Positions 11,456 to 21,073 are shown, counted from the first letter of the stretch. The stretch: 64,000 nt of DNA from Thalassia testudinum (GCA_037157565.1 JAZHRO010000046.1:15040501-15104500), one strand, 5' to 3'. The notes: generated by a model from the letters alone, not told the origin. Made by a program: numbers and translations.

Positions 11456-12117
11456 GTGTAATTTGATTTCATTGGTTAGAATTTCTGATCTTGGTCTAAC
11501 TTGACTTATCTCTTTTGTTGTGGTTTATGCAAGGTACACAGGAGAAGACCAGCTTCACGACAACCACTCCAGGGGCAAGTAATCACATAAGCCCCTATTT
11601 CTGGAAAAAGATTTAAAAGGAAGGAAATCAATTGGGCCAACTTGCATTCCTTATTTAGAATTAATCACTTCTGAGTTGCCTAATTTGATCTATGTAGAAA
11701 CCTCTCTCCAAGATTCCTACACCTACTAGGCATTTAAGGTACTTAGGGCTACTCACCTTCTTGATTGAGCCCTGGGTGCCAAATTTGGAAGAAACTGATT
11801 GGACCAAATAAGAGCCACATTAGGGTTTCCATCTTAGGGTTGAGAAAACACACTTGCCTGAAATAAAAAGAATCTACCTCCCTGCATTGTGTGTTGCCTA
11901 AACCCTTGATTGAATTTACATAATCAAGCAAACCCTAAAATCAAGCTCTTATTATCCACTTGAATCCTAAAATTGGGACCTAATAATCTTAGAACAAATC
12001 ATCTGAAGTTGATCCACCTTGCGGGGTTAACCAATCTTCAAATTAGGTCACCAAGCACAAATCAACTCTAATGTTCAAGTGGAATTCTAAGCATCTCAAT
12101 TCAATTTTAAAATTTGG
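11456..12117 (+). other. Untranslated leader of B, first part
   Basis: No credible ORF. Parts around 11750-11930 resemble the leader of A near 16880-17030, but more weakly than the block that follows. Confidence 0.5.
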
Positions 12118-12470
12118 TAGACTTAAGAGGTCAAGTCACTCATTCTGGTCTATTTGAATGCAGTGACAAGGAAGGTCGGGTGGGGGAAACCCTGTAACCC
12201 ATGGGGATGCTCTACTGTGTAGGGGTCTTTGCAGGTCTCTCCCTTCCTGGCTGCCCAATTACTTCTCAAGTAAGCGATTCTTTGATCAAGAGGTATCATC
12301 CACCTCGAACCTCCATAGTCATCCAAAAATATTTGGGTGTCTCGATTGAGTCCATCACATTTTCTGTCCCTTATCTCATTGTCTAGTGTATGTTCGGGAG
12401 GAGGTCCTTGAGACCACCCTTGAGGCCTCCATTAGCTTTTCACTCCCATTGAGGCCAAGCCTCAACCCCC
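12118..12470 (+). other. Conserved leader module of B (shared with A)
   Basis: About 350 nt that match the A leader at 17221-17570 far better than the surrounding sequence, including GTAGACTTAAGAGGTCAAG, GGTCGGGTGGGGGAAACCC, and CTGGCTGCCCA. Both lie just upstream of the first ORF. The open frame through it is not shared in a way that suggests protein. It could be a packaging, dimerisation or translation signal. Confidence 0.65.
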
Positions 12471-12548
12471 TTGCGTGTTCAACTTCACAATCAAATTGAC
12501 ATCTCCTCCGACTCTTCCATTTCTAAGCCCGTATCTCCAGCCAAAGCC

Positions 12549-13808
12549 ATGGAACCCCACGAAGAAGAACCTGACCTTCAACATCAATTCCATGACCTCA
12601 GAGATCAATTCAATGCCCACATCAACCCACCATAGCGTCCTCAAATGTGAGATCACTACAATCCCGCTAGAGTAGAAATCGAGCCTCAAGTGCAAATCCC
12701 TACGAGAGGACCTAAGGTAGAGCTCAAGCCAAGTATGCTTCATACAATCCCGAAATTCCATGGCTTGAACTCCAAGGATCCCTTCCAACACATTAAGCAT
12801 CTAAAGCTTTTGGCCTAGACCTTTGAGCCAAATATGCAAAATCGAGATAGCTTACTCATGAGAATGTTCTCCTTCTCTCTTTTGGATAAAGTCACTCATT
12901 GGTTTAAGACTCTCACTTATCCGATCACCACTTGGGAAGAACTTTAGACTGCTTTCCTACAAAAATTCTTTCCCATTGGTCGGACGAATGCTTTGTGGCA
13001 ATAGATCATGCACTTCTCGCAAGGAGCGGAAAAACTTCTACATGAGGCATGGGATTGTTTTCTGGATCTCATGTGCAAGTGCCCCCACCACGAAGTTCCA
13101 AAATAGGAACAAGTCCAATCTTTTTACCATGGGCTCCGTGACGATAACTCTTTGTCAGTGCAACCTGTGGTGGTAGCATCATGGGTCAGCATGAAGACAT
13201 GATTTAAGGAATTCTCAATAAGATGTGCGAGAACTCCCTGAACAATGAGTCATTGGGTGTGTACGACCGGACGACCACCCATGCATTAATAGATAATCGA
13301 GGGGTACACGAGACCCGAGGCCTGTCCACATCCATTGATCTAGGGTTGGTAGCTAGTCAATTGGATAAGGTCTCAACATTGAGAAGGTGGATGACATAAC
13401 TCGACATCTGCACCGACCCACCGCTGCACCACAAAGCCCATACGTGCACCCGCCCTCAAGAAGGGAGGGTGTATAGAACATCTACTCTTCTCAGAGGACG
13501 GATGTCTATCCACCCCCATCTGATTATGGTCTTGGAGGAAACTCAGGACCAACCTACTCTAGTTGGGGGAACTCTGAATCCTCTTACTCTGATTTTTTCT
13601 GGACTTCCTCAGACCTGCAAGAATCTCCATGCCATCCAAAATAATCCATTCTCAAACACTTATAACCCTGGATGGCACAATCACCCCAACTTTGCATGGT
13701 AGAGAAATAACCCAAACCTAAAACCTCAATTCCAACCCCGACCACAAAACCCACAACCTTATCAACCTACTCAACCAAGGCAACATTCAAAATTTCCAAT
13801 CCAGGAAA
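12549..13808 (+). pseudogene. Broken gag of element B, 5' part
   Basis: From an ATG at 12549 the frame encodes a capsid-like Athila-type gag: a FHGLNSKDPFQHIKHL stretch (about 12758-12805), MRMFSFSLLDKVTHWFKTL (about 12860-12916), then FLQKFFPIGRTNAL (about 12955-12996) and a PHH-containing stretch (about 13085). The same landmarks occur in the gag of element E at 49850-50100. Multiple stops and frame changes make it non-functional. Beyond 13200 only scattered gag-like segments are visible. It is interrupted at 13808 by the CCTAA target duplication of A and resumes at 23858. Confidence 0.82.
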
Positions 13809-14632
13809 CCTAATGATGAGAACCTCATCATGAGCCATAACTAGCTCATTTTGACCCAATACAAAGGATAAAAGCTCCTACATATCTCAAGGAAAGGCTT
13901 AACTCAGAGAATTCTGAGTTTGAGAAGAAAACCAGTCATAAGGGGTAAAAGTGCAATTTTACCAGTATAATCTGCATACAGGGTAATTCAGGGCCCAAAC
14001 ATAGGTCAAAACAGCTTAATAAGAATAAAAGTGGGATGAGATGATCTAGCAAGGGCTACAGCACTTCCAAGGAACCAAATGATAATCTGTAACCCTAAAA
14101 CAACCCACTTCAATTCACAAGGTTCGAGGCAAAGTAAAAATAGAATAAACCCTCTAAAATTCATAGAAAAATAATCTCTAGGGTTTAGAACCTTCAATTT
14201 GGCCTTTAGAACCCATTTTGACCTACATTGAGAACCATGCCCAATTAATAACTTAATTTGGGTTTTTGCGCAAATTGACCGGTCAAACAAGGTTTAATAT
14301 GAAAATAAAATTCACCATCAGATTCCTTAGGTCCTAATTAGTCATGTATAAAAACTTGAGCCTAAGAAGAAACCTCCTTGACCGACTTCACACTTTGGTC
14401 CTCATATATTTACTCTTTGGCCCTCAACTTTTGAACCCTCGCATTTTGGCCCCTAACTCTCCTTCGTTCTTTGCAAACAGGTCCCTCCTGCAAAACCCTG
14501 CCAGCACCATGCTCCGGCGACCTTGCGCGGAGCATGGCGCCGCGCAGGGTGAGGTGGAGGACCTGGCAAGTGTACCGGGGGTGCCCTGCGTCGTCAGCCG
14601 TCGCAGGAGCACCCCCATGGTCATTGTAGCCC

Positions 14633-14668
14633 CCCATACCGGCCGTGCGAACGCACGGACGGTATGGG
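14633..14668. repeat. Strong palindrome upstream of the A promoter
   Basis: A 17-bp stem with one mismatch around a 2-nt centre (AA at 14650-14651): CCATACCGGCCGTGCG pairs with CGCACGGACGGTATGG, extended by one outer C-G pair. It lies about 75 bp upstream of the TATA box, so it acts as DNA if it acts at all. An identical copy lies at 21906-21941. Confidence 0.85.
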
Positions 14669-14739
14669 TTCGTATTCCGACCATTCTCCGGCGAGGGAGA
14701 CACGTCGTCTCCCTCCGCCTTCCTCCCTGCTTCAACCCT

Positions 14740-14749
14740 ATAAATACCC
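14740..14749 (+). promoter_or_regulatory. TATA box of LTR A
   Basis: CCTATAAATA in GC-rich surroundings, about 930 bp into the LTR. In B the TATAAG at 28301 and in D the TATAAAAGG at 44901 lie at nearly the same distance from their LTR starts (about 940 bp), which supports the call. The 3' LTR copy is near 22014. Confidence 0.75.
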
Positions 14750-14992
14750 CCCGCCGCTCCACCGACGAAGGCAGCCTGGATCTGACGGAGAAAACCCCCA
14801 ATTTTCCTCTCTTCTCACTCCGGCAGACGCCCACCAGCTCCGGCGGTTCTTCCTCCTCCTCCTCTTTGCTCTGCCGCAATACCAGCAGCAGAGATTTCTT
14901 CCCCTGCTCTTTCCGCGTCGCGCAATACCGGCGCACGCTGCCTCTGCCCCGTCGTCACCGCCGTCCTTCCCCCACTGGGCACCGTCTTCTCC

Positions 14993-15017
14993 GGCGACAG
15001 TCGATACGACTGTCGCC
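14993..15017 (+). other. Perfect hairpin in the transcribed part of LTR A
   Basis: GGCGACAGTCG, loop ATA, CGACTGTCGCC: an 11-bp perfect stem about 250 bp downstream of the TATA box, so present in element RNA. Repeated in the 3' LTR at 22266-22290. Confidence 0.8.
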
Positions 15018-15362
15018 CTGTTCCTCCCCCTTCGTCCCTGCAGTTAAGTTAGACTTACTCCCCTTCTCCTCCTCTTTCTTTCCCCGCTTTCGATTTAGTC
15101 AATTAAGCCCTCTACCGACCCTGTTCACCCTCATCCTCTCCGCCTCCGACCACCCTCCGGCGAGCCGCTCCCATCACCTCAGCGACCCACACGGCTCGCC
15201 GACCACCGCAGAACCTCCGCCTCCTCACCCTGATCCTCTTCCGCCCCTCCACTTCCCACCAAACACCCTCTGCAGACCCACCGAACACACCCACTCCCTT
15301 GCTCACAGTTTGACCTAGGACGACCTAACAGCTCCATCTCGCCCCCTGCAGACCCCCTGACC

Positions 15363-15387
15363 ACCTTCGCCGTGCCACGGCGAAGGT
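15363..15387 (+). other. Second perfect hairpin in the transcribed part of LTR A
   Basis: ACCTTCGCCGTG and CACGGCGAAGGT flank a single C: a 12-bp perfect inverted repeat. Repeated at 22636-22660. As RNA the tight centre would open to a small loop. Confidence 0.8.
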
Positions 15388-15980
15388 CCCCCGCCTGTCT
15401 GATTTGGCCGAGAGGCCGTGCTATTGGTTTCAGGTTCCAGGCCTTGACCGCCATTGGCGAGGTAGCTCGAAGCCTGCTCGAGGTTGCTCCAAGCCGAGAT
15501 ATCCCAGGTTGAAGAGCCACGGCCAGCGCGGAAGAGTCTTGTGCATACACCCCGGCCCTCAATTGGAGTTGCGCGCCTCAACAGCTGTTGCAATTGGAAG
15601 CTTCATCCCTGCTGCAGGCGTGAGAGAATTGGGGTGGGACATTTAGTCCCACCTCGGAACCTCTCGAAGGCGCGCGGACGCATAAAGGCAAAAACTGCCT
15701 TATGCTGTTTGCCTCAGTTACCACGGGGTGAGGTCCCTCTCACCCGACCCGACCCGACTCGGCCTCGTCCGTGACCACGCTCCGCGGACCTGGCCCGACC
15801 CGATTAGACTGACTTGCACTCCTCGCCCACCACGCACGCCGGTGGGCCTGGACCCGGGCCTGACCCGAACCCGATTACCCGGTAGCGCTCTGGGAGAGCT
15901 TCCGAAGAGTGATTTCAGAGAGAGAGATACGCGGGGGAGGGGGGTAGAGTAGGTTTTTGCCTTGACGAATAAACTCTGAA

Positions 15981-16415
15981 GTGTGCAGGCCAAAGAAGAA
16001 GAAGCAGACCCGCCAAAGAAGAAGGAGCTGCTGCACTGTAGCGAAGGCATTGTTAAGTCGTCTCAGCACCGGGGCAGACGACGGAAGGTCAGCAGCCAAA
16101 GAAGAAGAAGACCCGCTGAAGAAGAAGGAAGAGCAGCGGCCATCGCGAAAGAAGAAAAAGAGAGGTCAAGGAAGGTGAAGACAAAGAAGAAGAAGGAATG
16201 AAGAGAAGCAAGAAGCAAGAAAAGAAGAAGACGATCTGACGAAAAAGAAAGAAAGGAAACAAGGAAGAACAGAAGAAGAAGAGCACGAGGGGAAGATCTG
16301 AAGAAAGCAGAAGAAGAAGAAGAAGAAGAACAAAGAACAGGAAGAACCAAAGACAAAGAGGAAGAAAGAAGAAAAGAAGAAGAAGCCAAATTCTCATCTC
16401 TCTCTCTCTCTTTAT
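15981..16415 (+). repeat. GAA-rich purine tract and CT repeat in LTR A
   Basis: About 400 bp of AAGAAG/GAAGAA purine-rich sequence ending in a short TCTCTC run near 16398. It gives long artificial Lys/Glu and Phe/Leu/Ser frames on the two strands. The same tract is in the 3' LTR at 23254-23688. Confidence 0.85.
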
Positions 16416-16454
16416 TTTTGTAATAGAACTTGTATATCTCTAGAATACAACTTG

Positions 16455-16480
16455 CTCCCTGAGTTCGACCTCGGGAACTC
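16455..16480 (+). other. U5 motif and hairpin of LTR A
   Basis: GCTCCCTGAGTTCGACC followed by TCGGGAACTC. GAGTTC (16461-16466) pairs perfectly with GAACTC (16475-16480). A related CTCCCTGTGTTCGAC string occurs in the same region of LTRs B (about 11302), D (about 45287) and G (about 34881). Confidence 0.6.
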
Positions 16481-16582
16481 TTTTATTTTTCCGAGTAAAA
16501 AAATTTTATATGAAACGTTGGTAACAACCGGCTTCACTACAACGATATAACACCGAAATCGGTCAAACCCACGCTTTCATTT

Positions 16583-16608
16583 TGGCGCCGTTGCCGGGGA
16601 GCAACGGC
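16583..16608 (+). promoter_or_regulatory. Primer-binding site of element A within a perfect hairpin
   Basis: TGGCGCCGTTGCC (16583-16595) matches the complement of the 3' end of plant tRNA-Asp, the site used by Athila-type elements. GCCGTTGC (16587-16594) and GCAACGGC (16601-16608) form an 8-bp perfect stem with loop CGGGGA, so most of the PBS is in the 5' arm. Confidence 0.9.
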
Positions 16609-17220
16609 TATTCTAGAGGTAAACATTCCTGTACTTTTTTTTATTTCTGATAATCTCCTCTCTTTTGTGCAGCTACAGGAACTCAAGAAGACAAGCAACC
16701 ACACCAAAGACAGGTAAATTTTTCCTCTCACTATTAACCCCTAAGCTCTAAAGAGGAAGAAAAGAAAAGAACAAGCAATATAGGGCTAACCTGTCTTCCA
16801 TATTCAGTAACCATAAAAGTTGCATGTTTTCAACTCATTATTTCTGCACACTATTAAGGGTATTTAAGGGCTAACACATTCTTGCTTGAGCCCTAATTAC
16901 CCAACAAAGAATTAACTGGACCAAGTAGAGCCAACCTAGGATCCAACACTAGGGATTTAGAGACACACTCCTTAAGCAAGAATTGAGAAAACCAAATGAA
17001 GTGTGCCCAAGCCCTTGTCTGAAAATACCTATTCAAAGAAAATCTAAAACAATTGGCTCTCTAAACACTTGAACCCTAAAAGACAGGACCTAAAAGCTCT
17101 CAAAGAAAACAAGAGGTAAAGTTGACCCCTTGGGTCAACCAACCTTAAATTAGGTCACTCTTTGCACTTAAAAGACTAAAGTTCAAGTGAAAACCTTAAG
17201 CACCCTGATCTTAAAATTGG
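16609..17220 (+). other. Untranslated leader of A, first part
   Basis: AT-rich leader without a credible ORF. Short parts resemble the B leader. Confidence 0.55.
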
Positions 17221-17570
17221 TAGACTTAAGAGGTCAAGATCCCCATTCTGGTCTACCTGGAACCGCAGTGACAAGAGAGGTCGGGTGGGGGAAACCCTGT
17301 AACCCGTGGGGACGCTCTACCGTGTAGGGGTCTTCGCGGGACTCTCCCTCTCTGGCTGCCCAGGTAATTCTCAGGTGGACGATCTTTCTGATCAAGGGGT
17401 CCATCTGCCCCGAACCTCTATAGTCACCCAACAATTTTTGGGTGTCTTGATTGGGTCCAGCACCTGCTTATCTCATCCAGCCCTTCAGTATTTTTCAGGA
17501 GGTCCTTGAAACCTCCTATAGAAATTCACTCTCCCCGAGGCTAAGCCTCGGCTCCTTTGTTTTTGTAGAA
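17221..17570 (+). other. Conserved leader module of A (shared with B)
   Basis: Counterpart of 12118-12470 in B. Landmarks: GTAGACTTAAGAGGTCAAG, CAGTGACAAGAGAGGTCGGG, GGGGAAACCCTGTAACCCGT, GGGGTCTTCGCGGG, CTGGCTGCCCAGG. It lies about 100 nt before the ORF. A 67-codon frame runs through it, but the two copies differ by indels not in multiples of three, so an RNA role is more likely. Confidence 0.7.
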
Positions 17571-17667
17571 ATCATTCACATAGCCCCTCTTTCCTCTGAT
17601 TCTGAACAAAATCCCCTTCTTCCATCTTGATTCAAACTTTGATTCTATTCCACCACCAGATCCAATT

Positions 17668-19533
17668 ATGCAGCCTAATTACCTAGCAAGACTACCATTC
17701 AAGAAACCTGAATATCGGAGATCTATGAAAGATAAAATGATCGAGGATGCCATAAGATTCTATGAAAAAGAAGAAAAAACCTCAACACCAATAGGAGATA
17801 TTCAGGTTGATGTCCCAACAACCACATCCTTCATCATAAACTGTGCCCAAATTCTATTAACTGGAATTTCAAAAGGATCAACCCGAGATATGCTCATGAC
17901 AGGATACATTGAGATGGAAAAATTACACCAATCTGAATACCTTCAATGCTTGACAAATCCTGTACTTTGGGAACAACACCAAGATGCCCTTATAAAACGG
18001 GTAGAAATGATGAAATCAGTAGAACAAATTATCAACCAGAAATACCCGTATATACCAGAAACAAAGGATGAGTCATCTTGGAACAGTACTAAGAATCAAT
18101 CCAGTTTCCCAGATCCCGGGATTGAGGCACAAAGTGGTTGTAAAATCCCAACCCAGATAGAAGACAATGTTGAATTAGGTTGGGATATTGCAGGAGAACA
18201 CAATGCTGAGCCAACCCTAGGCCATGAATCACCAAGCTTAGAACTCCAAGACTCCTGCAATGACAAGATTAGAATTGAACCTCTGGAGGGTATAAATTCT
18301 GCCCCTTGTTTTGATAAGGTAACCCTCGAAGGTTATTCGGACTTAGGTTCTAATAATTCTACCCACATCCTAAGCCTAGAACCTAGATCTGAAACTTATT
18401 GGGAAGATTATGAGGCCCCTTATGAGAAAGATCAAATTTTTACAGAATATGATTCCGGGCCTTTATTTGATGAATGTCCTTTTCCAACATCCTCAGGAAA
18501 TCTGATTGATTTTTCAGAAAACATGCCAATTTATGATACAGAAACTGAGGAGTTGGATGAGCAAGGTTTTAATAGGGTCTATCCTACCAGCTTAGAGCTT
18601 GAACAGAACATCTTTTTGAGCCCAGAATTGACATATAGGCTAGAACCCAGTCAGGCTGCTGATTCCACATCTGATGATTTCTGCTGTGGTGGAATTCATG
18701 AATCTCATTTTCGCCAACTCTCCGACAATTTCAGATCTGACTATAATTGCGGAGAGATTCCCCTTCCTGAACACGCCAGGCCTATCTACGACCTCAGTTC
18801 ACATGATTCTGACTCTGACTCCGACTCTGAGGTCCTGATTCCCGAGATCACCGATAACACAGAATCATTCCTTTTCGATCCTCAGGAACCAAAAACAGAA
18901 AATGCCAAGAGTGATTGCAACCCAGAATCCAAATTTTTTCTCGAATCCGATTTCTTTCATCCTACAAACACTCTTCCGGCATTTGATAGTTACCCAGAGG
19001 ACTCTCTACAGAAAATCACCTATCATCTGTTTCTAGAAGAGCCCTCATACACAATGGCCACCTCATCCACACACACAGAACGGATCAAAACCTCTCCCAA
19101 ACCCCGACCCGCAACCGGACTCAATTTCTATGCTGATTCACCTCTCACCGAGCCGATTGCATTTCCACATCGGGTTTCGAACATTGATCAGACTACATAC
19201 CATGCTCTATCATTCTCTGATCACCCCTGTAGGGTTCCTGCATCAACCACTGATTATCCTACGGGTCCCTACTCTGACCAGGCTGATTCGGCACAGCCAA
19301 ACCCTGCGTTTACACTTCCACATCCATCTGAGCTTCATAATTTCTGGTGGGCTCCACACCTTTTTATCCACATCTATCAACCCACCAGATTGATTGGGTT
19401 TGGGCTGCATCATCAGCCTGTTGATCTGAACAAGCACCTGGTTGGACCAACCAGGCTCTTAATCAAGGTGCTTGTCTTACAAAACTCTGCTGAGTTGACC
19501 ATCCCCTCTCCATCGCATTTCCCGCTTGGCTGA
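17668..19533 (+). CDS. Intact 621-aa acidic protein of element A, unknown function
   Basis: The only long intact ORF of A, from the first in-frame ATG (17668) to a TGA just before 19534. I recognise no gag, protease, RT, RNase H, integrase or chromodomain. Residues 1-50 are basic and helical in look (RSMKDKMIEDAIRFYEKEEK). Residues about 75-130 contain MEKLHQSEYLQCL and QHQDALIKRVEMMKS, likely helical. The middle (about 150-480) is very acidic, with a DSDSDSDSE run near residue 390 and many Glu/Asp/Ser/Pro. The C-terminus (about 560-621) is less charged and rich in His, Leu and aromatic residues. Decayed acidic ORFs occupy the same place in B (24954) and D (about 40990). It sits between the leader module and the GGGAGGC motif. 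Retention of a 1.9-kb open frame in a very young element implies a recent functional parent, but one intact copy cannot prove selection. Confidence 0.75.
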   Translation: MQPNYLARLPFKKPEYRRSMKDKMIEDAIRFYEKEEKTSTPIGDIQVDVPTTTSFIINCAQILLTGISKGSTRDMLMTGYIEMEKLHQSEYLQCLTNPVLWEQHQDALIKRVEMMKSVEQIINQKYPYIPETKDESSWNSTKNQSSFPDPGIEAQSGCKIPTQIEDNVELGWDIAGEHNAEPTLGHESPSLELQDSCNDKIRIEPLEGINSAPCFDKVTLEGYSDLGSNNSTHILSLEPRSETYWEDYEAPYEKDQIFTEYDSGPLFDECPFPTSSGNLIDFSENMPIYDTETEELDEQGFNRVYPTSLELEQNIFLSPELTYRLEPSQAADSTSDDFCCGGIHESHFRQLSDNFRSDYNCGEIPLPEHARPIYDLSSHDSDSDSDSEVLIPEITDNTESFLFDPQEPKTENAKSDCNPESKFFLESDFFHPTNTLPAFDSYPEDSLQKITYHLFLEEPSYTMATSSTHTERIKTSPKPRPATGLNFYADSPLTEPIAFPHRVSNIDQTTYHALSFSDHPCRVPASTTDYPTGPYSDQADSAQPNPAFTLPHPSELHNFWWAPHLFIHIYQPTRLIGFGLHHQPVDLNKHLVGPTRLLIKVLVLQNSAELTIPSPSHFPLG

Positions 19534-19580
19534 AGGCATCAAATTTAGCGCTCAACGGGAGGCAGCCCGTCATTCTCTTT
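19531..19580 (+). other. Stop-proximal conserved motif of A
   Basis: CTGAAGGCATCAAATTTAGC then CAACGGGAGGCAGCCCGTC, starting at the ORF stop codon. Related versions follow the last ORF in B (about 25730), C (about 37300) and D (about 42598), with a weak form in E (about 61988). I recall GGGAGGCAACCC-like strings after pol in Athila elements, but the function is unknown to me. Confidence 0.6.
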
Positions 19581-19785
19581 GAAAACCTGAAACTTGTTCT
19601 GACAGCTTTTTGCACTTGAAGTTCACACTTTAGGACAGCCGACTCCACCTCAGGTGCTTGCATCTGAGATTAGAAATCGTCCGCAACAGTCACCCCGACC
19701 CATTCACTCATCAAAACAGCTATCCTAATGTATGAACTTAGTTGAATAAAAACCCCTAGGTTACAATGAGGACATTGCAAATCTT

Positions 19786-19800
19786 AGGCATGGGGGGGTA
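19786..19800 (+). promoter_or_regulatory. First (internal) polypurine tract of A
   Basis: AGGCATGGGGGGGTA preceded by AATGAGGACATTGCAAATCT. The same phrase occurs in B, C and D, and more weakly in E. It is 1.3 kb upstream of the LTR-adjacent PPT, so it would be an internal second-strand start or a relic. Confidence 0.7.
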
Positions 19801-19867
19801 TGAAAGTGCAAAAACTCGTAAGAAAAGGTTTCAAACAAAAAATTCACATATGCCAAAAATACCATAA

Positions 19868-19901
<34 letters not shown>
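19868..19901 (+). repeat. Poly(A) run after the internal PPT of A
   Basis: More than 25 consecutive A residues shortly after the internal PPT, followed by A-rich sequence. B and E also have A-rich runs just after their internal PPTs (about 26071 and 62383). Confidence 0.8.
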
Positions 19902-19905
<4 letters not shown>

Positions 19906-20366
19906 GAAAAAGAATAAGAGGAAAAGAGGAGAATTTTGTGAAGGAGAGAAGAAACAAAATGAAAAAGGAGCACAAAATTATAAGAAAAGTTGATAGTCAT
20001 TAGTAAGGAACTAAGGAATTAACCTAAGTTCTAGACCTCATTCGAGAAAATAACTGAAAAGTGCACAATGAGATTAGTAAGAATGCAAACCTTAGGCATT
20101 CTTGAATAGACTCTTAGTACCCATTAAGATCTGGACACTCCTCAAGAGGTTGAGGAAAATGAAAAGCTGAAGTATTAGGTCTAAGGCTTAGGGAGTATTC
20201 GGCCTCGTTAACTAATTTTTGGTTTACGGGACTCAGTAACCTAAGCACCCTAATCTCACACACAGCCTGGTTCAGTAAGCGTAAAAATCAGAATCACGCA
20301 GAAGCGTCACAAAAATCTGAAAAGAACACCTAGAATAGGAGCGGCCGATCAACACAAGTTGATTTG

Positions 20367-20690
20367 GACGAGTTCCCAGCGCGGAGAGGCGGGAAATCCC
20401 CTCGAAGATGCGTAACAAAATATCATCTCCTCGGTGCTTGTCTCTTAGGATATTTACATATCCTACGGGGGGCATGTAAGCACTCTGCTGGTTCAGATTC
20501 CATGGATGGCATTATCTCGAAGTGTCAATTGCCAGGGTCTGGATTCGGCCACGGAATACCATGGATGGGATTATCTCGAAATCTCAATAGCCAGGGTTCC
20601 GGGGGTTGCCATGGGCGGTGCTATCTCGAAGCATCGATCGCCAGGAACCCTTGAGGATTGATGATGGGAGCAAGGAATCTGATACAGACC
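20367..20690 (+). other. Inter-PPT conserved block of A with three repeat units
   Basis: Starts near GAGTTCCCAGCGCGG and contains three imperfect units of about 50-60 nt beginning CCATGG at 20500, 20559 and 20609. Each carries ATTATCTCGAA or CTATCTCGAA and then a GCCAGG stretch, ending with TTGAGGATTGATGATGGGAG. B (26600-26960) and C (37940-38270) have homologous blocks. No shared reading frame is evident. Confidence 0.75.
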
Positions 20691-21073
20691 GTGTTGAAAA
20701 GCCAATCCTAGGCTAGAACTAAAAAGAAAAAGAGAGAGAAAACTCTCCAAACAGAAAAAACTTTCTATTACAAAACGCACTGCAAACTGAGCCAGGGCTA
20801 AAATCATTTCAAGCACGGGTGCTTTAACCACGAAGTCCAATAAACCTTAGGTTAGTTTTTGTGGGCCTTAAAAACCTTTGCTAAAAGACTGAGGCTAAGG
20901 CTAGACAGATTTGGATCTTGATTGGTACTAGAGTATCTTTTAGGCCTATGGTCAGCATTCTAACCTAATCTATGCTCAAATAAAAAGGCACTTATCTAAA
21001 ACCATTGAAAACTTCATGGTCTAGAACAAGGGTTGAAACCTTAATTCTTTTTGCTAAGGGACTAGCAAAAGCT

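Larger units (their letters stand above)
13814..16579 (+). repeat. 5' LTR of element A
   Basis: Begins with a perfect terminal hairpin (TGATGAG, loop AAC, CTCATCA) and ends CACGCTTTCA. The first ~500 bp is AT-rich and related to the LTR starts of B and of the copy at 63150. The middle is GC-rich with strong palindromes, a TATA box at 14741, then a purine-rich GAA tract and a CT repeat. The 324-codon open frame at 14344-15318 is low-complexity and crosses the promoter; I do not regard it as a gene. Confidence 0.95.

Noticed and set aside
14344..15318. 324-codon ORF (and its twin at 21617-22591), plus 170- and 127-codon frames
   Set aside because: They lie in LTR A across its promoter and leader, are Pro/Ser/Arg-rich low complexity, and overlap open frames on the other strand as GC-rich DNA gives. 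They are duplicated only because the LTR is.
16063..16397. Leu/Ser/Phe-rich ORFs resembling membrane proteins (minus strand), and Lys/Glu ORFs (plus strand)
   Set aside because: Translations of the GAA-rich purine tract of LTR A, not proteins.
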